A stretch of 64,000 nucleotides of DNA from Undaria pinnatifida (taxonomy: Eukaryota > Sar > Phaeophyceae > Laminariales > Alariaceae). A program made the translations under genes and the position numbers. Under the pieces are notes generated by a model. It saw only the letters and a list, made by a program, of their open reading frames with translations, was not told the origin of the DNA and made no database searches. Shown in pieces: positions 1 to 13,000 of the stretch. The stretch lies in assembly GCA_012845835.1 (NCBI GenBank), contig JABAKD010000009.1, positions 7,963,413 through 8,027,412 of the forward strand, read 5' to 3'. Positions within the stretch are counted from its first letter, which is position 1; every line of letters begins with the position of its first letter.

Positions 1-536
1 GTGAGTGGGTGGGTGGGCGGGCGGATGGGCGGGTACAAAGGTTGCATACCGCCGACAGCCGTGAACCACGCGTGACATGACAGTGGCACCAGCGAGGAGC
101 TATGACCCTGGGGCCTAAGACCATGCATGACATGAATGTTACACCCCTCCCCCGACCCGTTCTTGCACCTGCTTTTTGAAGCACCACCTTTGTGCACCCC
201 ACCGCCCAATGTGTCAAACCTTCCGTCCCCTGCCCCGCCCCCCCCCCCCCCCCCATCCCCGCTACAAACATGCGAAAAGACCTCGTCGACGACGACGTTT
301 CTGAGACTGAAGGCGTGATTACCCGCAACAAGGCACTCGAGCGGTGCTTTTAGCCACATGCCTTGCATGCCGTCCCCGCCAAAGTTAAATTTCGAAGCAC
401 CCCTCTTGCGCACCCCTCGGCCCAATTTATTATCCTGCACCCCCCCCCCCGCCCCCCTCCCAAGTATGCCAACCTATGAGCCCCCCCTCCCCCCCCTCCC
501 CCCCCCGTTCCCCCCTCCCCTCCAATGGTGAAACAG
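1..536 (+). other. Intron end before exon A, with duplicated exon fragment
   Basis: The first six bases of the window (GTGAGT) match a consensus 5' splice site, so the window may open at the start of an intron of the giant gene. The rest is C-rich and contains two related blocks of about 180 bp, at roughly 175-350 and 390-600. The second block runs into exon A. The first carries a degenerate copy of the exon A start (about 273-350) that soon hits a stop codon. A C/T tract at about 484-523 leads into the acceptor at 535-536. Confidence 0.5.
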
Positions 537-1066
537 GACCTTCTCGATGACGTGTCTGAGACCGAAGACATCATCACCCGCAACAAGGCGCTTGAGCGTG
601 GCGACAAGCTCATGTCCCTCTTCTGGGAAACGGTGGAAAACACCGATGAACCCAGCGCCAACAAGCCAACCGCTTCTTCCTCGACAACGACTGTCGCCAA
701 ACCCGGCGCCACCACCGATAACAAAATAGTTACAACAACCGGTGTTAGCCCGTGCGGTAGTGCTAAGGGCGCCGCCGCCGCCGCAACCGGTGTTGACTTG
801 AAGAGCACTACTAAGAGCTTTGTCGCCGCGGTCGGAGTTGTTGACTTGCGGAGTTGTACTAAGGGCACCGGCGCCACAGCTGCTGCTGCTGACATCGCCA
901 AGGCGACTTTGGCAGGAGCCGGCGACAGAAACGAAGCAGTGGAAACGCCCCGACTCGGTAGCGCTCTAAGTTCAGATTCAGCGGAGAAATGCCTCAAGCT
1001 GCTGGCAGAAGCGAAGGAGGCGTACGAGGGGCAAGGGTTCGCTCACCAGGCGGACGGCGCGGCCAG
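537..1066 (+). CDS. Exon A of giant gene
   Basis: The exon opens with Asp-Leu-Leu-Asp-Asp and a charged helix, continues through about 100 residues of Thr/Ala/Ser-rich low complexity, and ends in a helix beginning SAEKCLKLLAEAKEAY. Acceptor AG at 535-536. Donor AG|GTTCGG at 1067, phase 2. An in-frame ATG at 525 is the only local alternative start. Confidence 0.6.
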
Positions 1067-4000
1067 GTTCGGTGTGATTTTTTTGATGAGCACACTACGG
1101 TACGGTATTATGCAGTGGGTGGCCGCCAATAGGCGGCAGTGCCGGATGAATAGTGCCACTGCTCTCTATAGTGCCACTGCTCTCTATAGTGCCGGTATAG
1201 TGCCACTTCCCTCTATAGTGCCGGGTAAATAGTGCCACTTCCCTCTATAGTGCCGATTGAATAGTGCTACTTCTCTCTATAGTGCCGGTTGAATAGTGCC
1301 ACTGCGCTCTATAGTGCCGGATGAACAGTGCCACTGCGCTCTATAGTGCCGGATGAACAGTGCCACTGCTCTCTATAGTGCCGTTTGAATAGTGCCACTG
1401 ATCTCTATAGTACCGGTTGCATAGTGCCACTGCTCTCTAAAATGTCGGTGAAAATCGCTGGGCTCGACTGGAACTCTCCTTTTTAAGTGCTCTCTATTCC
1501 CATATAGTGCCGGTGCACTGGACAGTGCAGGTACGTTGGGCTGGCTCATACACCGGCACATGCTGATGTGAGTCCCCTCTCTGTATTGTAACACAGCTTA
1601 TTTTTTGTGGTTTTCCACCTAAGGAGGGGAGCGTTTAAACACTTCGCCCAAACACCTGACCTCTTCGAAGCTTGAGCTGCACCTGTTTTCGAAGCTTGAG
1701 CTGTGGAAGACAGCTCATCTGCACATGTTTTGAAGGAATAAGTTATATACCACAGATGAGCTAGCTCATGAGCTGTCCGAGGTGTGGGTTGTTGCGTTAT
1801 GGGGACGACCTGAGACAGCCAAAATACTATTTTATCCCCGTGCTATTTCACCCACTGAAGTATCGACCTTCAAAACCTCCGACAGACAGACAGCTACGTC
1901 AAACGGCTCATCTTGCGCACTACTAACTGTACGTTTCGTCATCGATCCCCCTTGAAAAAAAATATCAAACCCTTTCGTCCAGATTAAGAGCTGGGATCAT
2001 GGCCGAGCGCTGCTTGGCGAAAGCTCCTACGCTCGCTCGTAAAGCGCCCCCCACCACCACCACCAACACCACCAACGCCACCGACACCACCGTCGCAGTC
2101 GACGCTACCACCATCGCGACCTCGACGCCTACTCCTCTAGAAACCCAGGGAAAAACGAGAATCTCCGTCGATTTTTCCTGGTTATCACCGTGGGGAAATG
2201 GTGACGATGAGCTGTATACTATCGGCGATTTCGAGGCGGCGCAAGCAGCGGCGCGAGAGGCCGAGCAGAACTATGCGTTAGCGGGGAACCCGGAAGGTGC
2301 GCTGAGGGCAAGGAGGACGGAGCTGTCGCTGAGAGGGGATGAGGCGCTGGTGGCCGTGGCTCCGCTTCTAGACCAAAGGTAGGGGTGGGTGGGTTGGTGG
2401 GTGGGTATGTGGGTAGGTAGGTAGGGAGGTAGGGAGGGAGGAAGAGAGGGAGGGAGGGAGGGAGGGAGGGAGGGAGGGAGGGAGAGAGGGAGGGAGAGAG
2501 GGAGGGGGGGCGGGAGGTGGGTGGATGGGTGGGTGGGTGGGTGGGTGAGTGGTTGGAAGGGTGGGTGAGAATAGGTAGGTAGGACAGGCGCTGTGATACA
2601 GTTGTGTCCAGCATTTTTATTGTTATGCTTTGACATCCGACAGTAGAGTTTCAACATAGAATCAAACATGAAAAAAAAACATTTCCACTTTAAAAGAAAA
2701 ACCTCAAGGCAAAAAATCAAACAAAAGGAAACTTACGCACCAAAAGTCTGGTGTAACCCCTTTTTTTTACTATCTTCGTTTGCAGCCCAACCATGTGTGC
2801 AACAACATGATGAGAATCAACGCCGCCCCCTCACAATTTCTCTGCTACGTTGTTGCGGAACGAAAATCACACGAATCAACGTTGCTTCCCAGAGAGTACG
2901 ACGCGGCCCTCGAAGGGCTGGAGCGAGCGCGGCGTCTCTACGCCGACGCTGGGCCGGAAGGATCGCAAGGGTTGCGACGCACGAGAGATCCCACGGGCCT
3001 GGTCAAGGCTGCGGCCATGCGTGACGGACAGCGGCTGAAGGGAGAAGCCGTGTCTGCGCTCAGGTCAGAAAAGGACAGAGCTAGACCCGCGCTCGTTTAT
3101 ATATATAAGGGGGTACCCTGTTAAACAATACCGGTAAAGTCGTTAGACTGATAATGGAAAACCTTTTTTTTTCGGGGGGCCACGGGGGTTCGTCGACATT
3201 ACTATATTACCAGGGAATTGCTTCGTCCGCCAAGGGGGGGGGGGGGGGGGGGAGGGGGGTACTCGATATTTTTGCATGCCCATAGTAGTATGACTATATG
3301 ATATTGACCCTCGCGTCCCTACTGTGCCGGGACAGAGCACGTCGGATTTTCACCGACCACGCAGACATTGCTTGCACCAAGCGCGAAGCTCCGTGAGGTG
3401 TTCGGCGAGTCGCATTTGGGGGGGGAGGGGGGGGTATTGGGGACACGCGGGGAGTTTGCTCATACTTTGAGACAATTTCTGGATACGAAGAGACGACAGA
3501 TTAAACGGGGGCGCGCACCACAGCGTGTGCTTGATCCTCGTCCGCGGTCTCGACGTCCCGCCTGATAGATTCATGCCTACTGCAGGTTTTTTTCCATCTT
3601 GTAACACCACAAAACAACGAATTTATCTGAGGAGAAATCAACAAGACCGTTGTTTGTTTTATTTTCCGTTTCCGGACTCCAAAACCCTCGTCAGAGATGG
3701 ACATATCGAGGCTTCAGCTGAGCTATGCGAGCAGGCGCAGGAATGCTTCTTTTTCGCGGACCGGGAGGGCTTGGCCGATGCCACCGCCGATGTCAGAGCG
3801 GCGGTAAGAACACCAGCTGCACACAATAATGCCGTTTTTTGAAAGGAAATAAAACAACTACAAAAATATTTCAAAAACACCACAGCAGCCCATGAGTTCG
3901 ACCGGGTGGTTGAACGGTAGGTCGATGCTCAACTTTTGCAAGCTGCGCGCGTTTCCAACAACATTCCCAAGGATACGTGCTACACGATACCATACGGAGA

Positions 4001-7000
4001 GAACTTTGTTTTGGTCAAAAAACATTTTTTGTTTTCTGGGTGAAAGGGCTCCTGAACAAAAATCGTCGAGACGTTTTACGGTTGTTTTTGCACCAAAATG
4101 ATTGTTTTTTGCACAAAAAATGATCGTTTTTCCACAAAAATGACTGTTTTTTTTTTACAAAACATGATAGTGTTTTTGCACAAAACATTACTGTTTTTGA
4201 ACAAAACACTAGTGTTTTTTTGTACAATAAAATTATCGTTTTTCGCACAAAAATGATGTTTCGTTTTTTGTACAGCTGAAAACGCGTTCGTTCAGCGGGT
4301 TGGCATTTCAGTCCGTTAAAAAAGAAACGCTCTTTTGGGTGGGGTGCAGAAAAAAGTAGATCCGCTGCGAGTGACGAACCAGAACGGTGACTCAAGAGAA
4401 GAGGCCGTGTCTGCGGTCGGGTGGTGCTTGGTTGGAACAAAAAAAAAAACAACAAGACAAGGGTTTGCCCGACTGTCTGTGGCAGGTTCACGCTATTGGT
4501 CGCAATATTTAATATTATTGGCGCATGACGACACGTGAGAAGAGCAAGGAAGGGGGGATTGCAAAAAGTGTTCAAAATATACAAACGAACCGAAAACGTG
4601 ACCATAATTGATTTGTGTCAGATTCACATTTTGGTCAAGCTTGAAATCAGCGGGGATCAACACGTAAATGACGGCGGAAACAAAGAATGAACACGACCGA
4701 TTGTGGCAGATTCACATGGTAAAGCGTCTGGCCTCGGGAGACGCCGTGGTGTTGGAGGCGGAGGCGGCGGCTCTTGGGGACGCAGCCAGCGACAGGGCCG
4801 TCGGCCTGCTAAGGAAAGCGAAATCCTTCTACCACGACGCTCAGGTATAGACGACTGAGGGCAATGGTAGTGCGGTTACTATAGCCCTACCCACTTTTAA
4901 GGGCCTATTTTCCATTTGTTTTTTTTATTTTTTCTAGTGTCAGCTTTTTCTACTGTCTAGTTCAACTCGTAAGAGCTTTTTATTACACTCAAAGAGACCT
5001 TCTGGACAAGCCATGCCGTCGTCACAGGTGTCTTCCCCCCCTTCCCCCCCCCGGTACTTGGCTTCATTTTTTTTCGCGCATAGTAGGGTTCGTGCATCCC
5101 CACCTTTTATGCTCGTCAATTTTTTTCGACTCTTGCTAACTCACGATCTCGCCCTTTCCGATCGTCCGATTTTTGCCCAACGAGAAAAAGGCCGAAAACG
5201 AGCACGACGAGCGTGTACTTCAGTTGCACTTGAACCGTTGACCTTGACGTTAGAAGGGATGATATTCACCTATTAATACAACTCCGCCGGGGATGGCGAT
5301 TTAGTCTATATAGTTATATGGCTGTGCAAGCATGTGGCTGTTGCCTGTTTTTTAATCTCACTTTTGTTTTCCAGCGCCTGGGCAGGCAGTGGTCACAAGG
5401 CGTCGTCCCTTCCTTCTCCCTCCCCCCCGATATGTGCCGTCCTTTTTTTTTTTCATCGCGCAGAGGGTTCATCAAAAGCGCTGTTCGTCCCCTGTAATCT
5501 ATTAATAATACTTGCTTTGTTTTTTTGTGCTATATACGGAGTATATAAATATCGACATCAAATGTAGGGTTAGCGGGTAGCGCAATTAAAAACCCAACCG
5601 GGAGTGGGATGGGAGAATGCATCCGGTGGCTGGCTGCTTTCGCATCCTTGAAGATATGTGTTATAAAAAATTAAACCGCTCTCCAGCTGTGAGATGGGAG
5701 ATGGAAGATCAAGATTCCGTGCGAAATTCATCTTTGCAAGCTGTGCGTGTTGCTCCGATTGCGCGTATTTTGGGGTGGTGTGTGTGTCCTCATTGAGGAT
5801 ACAGGTCGGCGACTCCCCTTGGAACTGCAGTGTAGCTCGTACCAGGGTCAGCAGGGTGATGTGAATCAAATCTGTGGGCAGAAACTACAAAAACCCGTTT
5901 TCGAGGGATACCTCAAAGCCATGTATGGAGGGGACGAATGCCGTGCCACGGTGGATGATCACCCTCTTCTTTTTTTTTCTGAAGGCTTCTCTTTTGAGGG
6001 AGCTCTCTCTACCTACTCCTCCTCCCCCCCCCAAAAAAAAAAAAAAAACATGTATCTGATTTTGGAGAACAATAAAACATTTTTTTTTTTTTTTAACTGA
6101 GTGATCGTTGGTGTTGGCCGTTCATGGCGCATACCCCGCCGTAGGAGGGATTAACATTGAGTCATTTACACTGAATATATACCAGGTATAAAAAAAGAAT
6201 TTGTTATTGTTTTTTTTCTTTTAATTATTTTTATGCCATTAAAAAAAAAAAGAGTGCAACACCAAACAAACCAAAAAAAAATCTTGCAAAAAAAACAACA
6301 AACATCTTTATTTAGCATAATTTTTTTGGACCACATATTTGTCGGAGAGCCCGGAAAAATAATACAGCCCTTTTGGGAAAACAAAAAGAAAAATGACCCC
6401 CGAGGCCACGGTAGGTTAGCGGTACGACGGGTGCTGTGATAGAGGAGCACCACTTTTTTTCTAATACTACCCCTCACTTTAGGAGGTCAAGACATGTCCT
6501 TCTTAACCCAAAAACCGACTTGATCCCGGATGCAAAAATAAACCTGCTTTATCGCGGATGAAAAATCCCTTTGCTCAACTAAGGAGGTTAAGACACGTCC
6601 TTCTTAACCCAATTTCTGATGTAGAGAAGAAAAAAAAAAGCTGCTTGAAGACCGGATGAAAAATTCCTTTGGCCTAGCTAGGCACACGACGAGAATCACG
6701 AAAAAACTAAGGGGGGCGTATTTTCCGACGATTTTGTGTTAAGGAAACCCCGTCATTCAGAAACCGTTTTCGCCAAAAAAAGGTATACCTCTATCGTAGC
6801 ACGCGTCGTACCAAAATTTTCACTACCATTGTTCGCTACCGTGTTCGAGCCACTTGCATGCACGAGTGGTTTCTTTCTGTACCCCTCGGACCAAAAACGA
6901 AAACAAAATGCTTTTTTTTTTCTTGTTTTTTTTTTGACGATTTTGTTGTTTCTGGCGCAGCCTATCTATGTGTAGCTTCTTACCATTCATTCATTGCGGA

Positions 7001-10000
7001 TTCATATACCGCAAAAAAAGAAGGAAAAAAAAATAGCGCGAAAGTTTGTTTTTTGTTCTAGACTGAACAAAAAGAACAGGCGGGGGGGGGGGGGCGGGTC
7101 AGTCACTCGCGCGAGCAACCTCGGGGCACCGCAAAAAAAAAAGGACACCGAATAGTGACCCTTCCCCCCCCCCCCTCCCCCCGCCCGCCCGCTCGACCGC
7201 CAACTGTAGCCTTCGCCAAACGCGATCGAAAAAATCGCGACTTGCGATGCCTATCAACCATCCTATGGCAGGAGCACGCAGCAGAATGAGTAGCATCATG
7301 CATCACGCAACGCGCCTGCCATACATAACAATTCCTCGGATCGTTGTTTTTACAAACGCGTCTGAACATGTGTCAGCTATACCCGAGGACAGGAGCCGGC
7401 TTTTGCTTTCGACCGGCTGATCCTGCAATAATAATCGTTCAGTTTTTTGTTTGCCGTCAAAAAATTTTGCCCTCTGCACTCCCAAACGGGTTATACCCCC
7501 CTTGATACCCCTTCAGGAAACGTTGCACACACCTCGAACGGATCACTACACTAACCGCTAGTAAATTGTGATGATCTAATAGCTATTTTCAGGGAAAATC
7601 TGTACGATCTAGCTCCACCTTAGCACCCGCTATTTAATAGGAGCCGTACGACCTGCATGATCTGGCACGTGTCGAGTGCGCACAGCTGCTTTGGTTGTAC
7701 TTGACAGTTCTTAGTAACGAGTTAAAACCATCCCCTCAGCCAGGATCCCGCGAAAATGCTGTATGCAGTCGTCGATTCTGTATGGTCTAGCTCCACCTTG
7801 CCCGGTGGGGGCAGTATGTACAGCTGCTTTGGTTGTGCCGCAAGTTATTATTGACGTAGAATAACCATCCCCTCAGCCAGGAGCCCGGTTTGCTCGCGTG
7901 GACGATGCTGTATGCAGCCGTCAAGGTTTTAGTCGTCAGCTTCTCCCCTCAGGCTCCGGAGAGGTGTCAATAATGCTCGATGCTCAACATTCGAAACCTC
8001 GCTTCACTCCCCCGCAGAGGCGTTGCAACCTAACAGGAGGAGCAGTTGCAAACCCGAACAGCCCCGAATCGAAAAGCACACGGCCTGTTCGTCTCTGGGA
8101 GATACAAAATAAGCACCGAACACTGGATTTTTTTTATTTTTTTTTCCCATGGACACACTTGACCTCTCCGGTGGCTTGTTTTACTGCTATTCCCACGCTT
8201 TCCGCCCCCCGCCCCTGCACATGTACTACTGTTATACGGGATGCGGACACGATCACCATCAGAAACGAAACCGCACGTACTCCGCGCAGAGTCGACAAAA
8301 AAAAACACACACACACGAACAGCTGTATAAACCAACCAGCACGCCACGAAGCGCGCACACACAGGCACCCCTTTTCAGACACGCACAATAAAACCGAACA
8401 ACAACTAGAAAAAAAAAAAAACGACATGTTTCCCATCGTTGCACTCGTAGTTCTCACATGTGGCGTTGTTCGTGCCCCCAACGCTTTTATTTTCCCCGCC
8501 ACGCTACGCTTTCCCCTCCCCCCCCGCCCCCCCCTTTCCCCTTGCCTCGACTATTTTGGGTGTTTGAACACGAACGACCCTCCATCGAAAACAACAGTTG
8601 TCATACGAGGGCTTGGTGGACCAAGTAACCAGTCTACTGGAAGAGCGACCAGACGACCCCGGTGCGGTGCGGAAAGCGATGGACCTGCAAGACAACATCA
8701 ACGGAATTTACGACAGGCAAGAGACTGGTCGGTGCTTGTGGGAAATTGGAGTCTGAATCACAGATAAAGGAGCAGCGATCGGGGGCGGAGCGGGGGAGGG
8801 AGGGAGGGGGGGGGGGGGGGGGGGGGTTACTCCTTTGTTGCTTGCCTTAGTCATTTGACCGTCGACCACTCATCCCTTTAGAGACGAAGCAAATCAGGGG
8901 GGGGGGGGGGGTTACTCATTTGTTGCTTTGCCTTCGTCGTTTGACTATTGATTACGCATCCATCCATCCAGTGAGGGAAGTGCTCACATATCGCATGCGA
9001 ATGCTGAGGGGGAAGAAAAAGATGAACTTGCTGGTCACCATCTGTGGAACGCCAGAGCATGCTTGGTTTTGCCTGTTTCTACTCTCGTGACACGACTTCG
9101 GAGACTTTCAACCGCGCAAACCAGATACCAAACACTTTTATGCGCTAAGTCCCTAAAACAAGTATATAGTATATGAAACACAGTACCATATACCTAACGA
9201 AGTAAAGTCACCCTCGCGTTCAATAGTAGTGACATCGCATATATATGACATCGCATGCCCACCTCAACTGCTGTATTTGTAAGATGTATCTCTGTCTTAG
9301 AATTGGCGACCTCAGAGCCCCACAGCGGCACGGTAAAAATCATGGGCGTGAAATCGTACATTTGAGACAATAATAAGTTGAAAAGGAAGCACAGGCAGAT
9401 GTGTTAAAATTGCGGTAAACCACACTGTCGACCCATCGCATACCCACCTGAGACGACCTCTACGAAACACAGTACCATATACCTAACGAAGTAAAGTCAC
9501 CCTCGCGTTCAATAGTGGTGACATCGCATATATATGACATCGCATACCCACCTCGCCTGATGTATTTGTAAGATGTATCTCTGTCTTCAAATTGACGACC
9601 GCAGAGCCCCACATCGGCAAGTTAAAAACCATGGGCGTGAAATCGTACATTTGAGACAATAATAAGTTGAAAAGGAAGCACAGGCAGATGTGTTAAAATT
9701 GCGGTAAACCACCTTACCAACCCATTACGTAGGGTATTTCGTACATACCGTCTGCATGATCGCCTCCCAACCTATGCCAAGCGAAGTATGACTAAAGAGG
9801 TAACGTAATTGAGCGCGTGTATACCAAGTATGACTAACGAGGTAACGTAATTGAGCGCGTGTACACCAAGCGTTCCTTAAAAACACTGACGATTCGCATT
9901 GCTCCCTCTAGTGCTCAATGGCGGAGACAGTGCATGGCCACATCACCCCGCATGTTGTATTTAGCAATACGTATCTCTTTCGTATAATTAGCGATGTCAG

Positions 10001-13000
10001 AAAATAATGGTAACTATATGATGGTGGTGACAAACAGTGCATGACCACATCACCTCGCCTGTTGTATTTGGCAATACGTATCTCTTTCTTATAATTAGCG
10101 ATGTCAGAAAATAATGGTAACTACAAATATTCTAAAAAATATTCTAGCTTTCGATCCATGTACAACAACAAATTATGTTATTTACTGCACTTAAACACTG
10201 GGTTGCATGCTGCATCTAACATCAAACCTTGTAGAATAGTAAACATTACCAGGCAGATGATATAAAGGGATGTCTTCTTGCTACAATCGTCAGAATTGTC
10301 CTCTTTAAGGGTATATAGTTTCCGCGCACATATTGAAATGTCCCGCCCCCCGCCCCCCCCTCCCCTCCCCCTCCCCCGATCCCTCTTGTTGAAAAAAAAA
10401 ACACTCCTTCCTCCCCTCCCCCCCCCCCCCCCGATCCCTCCCCCCGCCCCCCCCCTTTCCGCCTAGTTTGTCCAAACGCCCCACTCACAATCGAAATCGG
10501 CCAATGTAATAAACACCCATACGCAGTTGATATCACGTCATTATCTTTCTGACCATCCATGACGTAGTTTTCATTCTTTCCCCCCACCCCCCTCAACCCC
10601 CCTTCAACGTACCCTCTTTTCCAACCACCCGCACGATCGCCTAGACCTAGCACCACGCGTATAACAAGCCCCTACATATCTTGATCTCACAGCCGGAGTG
10701 TATTTGAATATTATTTGTGACCTAAACCTCCTAAAAATCTTCTCGCTCTCCCTTGCTCAAACGCCCCACCAAATATCGAAATCCGCCAGATTAATAAACA
10801 CTTCACGCACTGGATATCACCTCATTATCTTTCTAGAGCCATCCATGCCGCTGCTTTCCCCCCTCCCCCCCGCCCCGAACGCCCCCTTCTTCCCCACCAC
10901 CCGCACCATCGCCTAGACCTCGCACCACACGTATAACAAACTCCTCACCTAAAACCCTTCCTCCCCCCCCCCCCCCCCCCCGCCCCCATCCCCCACCTCC
11001 CCAACCCCCCCACCCCATCCCACCCCCACCCCCTCGAACACTCTGTCCTCTCTCTACTCAATGATTGTACGACTTACCCCAGGATATACATGATGAACTG
11101 ATGCATTCTTTCCAAAACCGTCACATTTATCCCCTCACAATAATGTATAGTTTCCACGCACAGATTGAGCTGCCCCACACGCCCCCCCCCCCGCCCCAAC
11201 CCCCCCCCTATGATAAACTGGTGCATTTTTTTTTTTTTTTCCTCAAAACCGTCAGATTTATCCCCTTGAAGGATTTATAGCTTACACGCACATATCCCCC
11301 CCCCCCCCCTCTCCAACCCCGCTCGCTTTTGATCAAAACCAGGCCCCCACGTCCTTCAAAACTCCGCCCCCGCCTCACCGGTTATTCGACTTACAGGATT
11401 CACTTGATAAACGGATACATTTCCCTCCACAGCTGTCAGATTTGGTCCCCCTCAGAAACGGGTTTTATAGTTTCCGCGCACAGACTGACTAACGTCACCC
11501 TGTTGACCCTGATAGCTACACTGTAGTTGCAAGGGGAGTCGCCGACCTATATCCTTAATGAGGACACGCAACCCGTAATACGCGCGATCGGAGTATCACA
11601 CATAGCTTGCAAAGATAAGTTTCGACAAAATCTTCGATCTCACAGCTGGAGTGTATTTTCATTTTTTGTAATATACTCATAAAAATTATCATGCTAACTG
11701 ATAGTTCCACGCTTGAGGACGTCAACCAAGCGCTTAACAAGCGCGACCCCCGCCGTGATGTTTTCTTTCTTTCTTTCTTTCTTTCTCTTTTTTTTTTCTT
11801 TCCTTGACATGAAATTCGTCAGAACTTTTTGCATTCTTGTTTTGCAACACGTTCTTTTTTTTTTCCCTTGTTCCCCCCCCCCCAACAACAAGGCGGTGGT
11901 GTGGCCAGAGCAATCACAACCGCCTTCCCGTATTGGGGAAACCCATCTTTGCTCGTATATCTAGGGTGTGCGTGCAACCCCTCCAGTCGAGCCAAAGCGA
12001 TTATTTTGAGACCGCCTTATATCGGGATACCGCCTTACTCAGACGGCGTCAGTGGGGGGACCCTTAGGCCATGTAGTTTGCTCATTGGGTTAGACCTGTG
12101 ACAATGGGAAGCCGATACGAGTTTGGTCTAAAAGTTTGCAAACTCTTTTTGGGAGGGTTATTTTGCTGAAAGATTCCGGGTAACGTCGCTATGGGGAAAA
12201 TATGACTACAGTAAAAAAAAAATGTTTTTTTTTTTCTGACTCTTCCTTGGGTCATGCGTTTCAACAGGTCGATCTGTCTATTTTTCATCAAGCCTCGATC
12301 AACACTGCCTACCAAACACGATCGAACTTCGATCTCGAGATAAGAGATGACCCATGGTCACTCCTCTTTGTTCCGGACAAGGGCACATGAGTGTAGGTGA
12401 CAGCGCTGAAGAGTTTATCTCGATCCATGCCCTAGGGTGTCGAAGGTTGCTTGTGTTGTCCGGTGGTTTTCCGTCACATCCTCTCAAAATTGTGTTTTTC
12501 GCCCGTTGGGAGACGATAGAGAGTTTCTGTCTCAGTTTTCGACACACCAGCTGCCAAAATGCGTTTTTCACAGAAGCCTGATCGGTGCCCGCCACAAATC
12601 GCCGGCCGTAGAGTGAGCGCTGTACACCGAGGGGGGGTCGGAGCCCCTAACGAGCTCGCCACGTTCAGAGTTCACGACGCTGTCGTTGATTTCGTCGAAC
12701 GAAGTGTGTGGAGAACACGAAGTCGCGCCGCGTCTAATCCAAGATCTGCTTGAGAAATTCTCAGGCCGATGTTGGCCAAGATCGCCGCGAGAAATCGTTT
12801 TTTCCCGGAATTCTGGAAAGCTTCAAAAAATAATTCTACCAAATTGGGTCCATAGGCGACCGTGCAGGCAAAGTTTGGCCGGGATCTTCGGGAATTTCAA
12901 ACTTTTGGCCTTCCTTTGTCACCGGTCTTATGCTTTCATTTTTGTCAATAATCACTTTTTTTGTGTGTGCACCATTTTTTTTTCCCCCGAGGCTCGTGTA

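Larger units (their letters stand above)
4845..8597 (+). other. Intron E-F, repeat-filled
   Basis: A 3.75-kb intron with no supportable exon. It contains the exon H relics, an R1 repeat copy (5665-5925), an R3 repeat (6440-6830), a long R4 repeat (7220-7690), A/T homopolymers and C/G runs near 7080-7190. Confidence 0.6.

Noticed and set aside
136-318. Pro-rich 60-codon open frame
   Set aside because: It follows poly-C tracts and the duplicated exon A boundary; composition is that of the homopolymer.
2219-2720. Pro/Ser/Thr-rich minus-strand open frames
   Set aside because: They are created by the GGGA/GGGT simple repeat after exon B and have no domain.
7898-8767. 289-codon plus-strand open frame
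   Set aside because: Frame differs from exon F, which it overlaps; composition varies along its length and shows no domain. Only exon F is supported.
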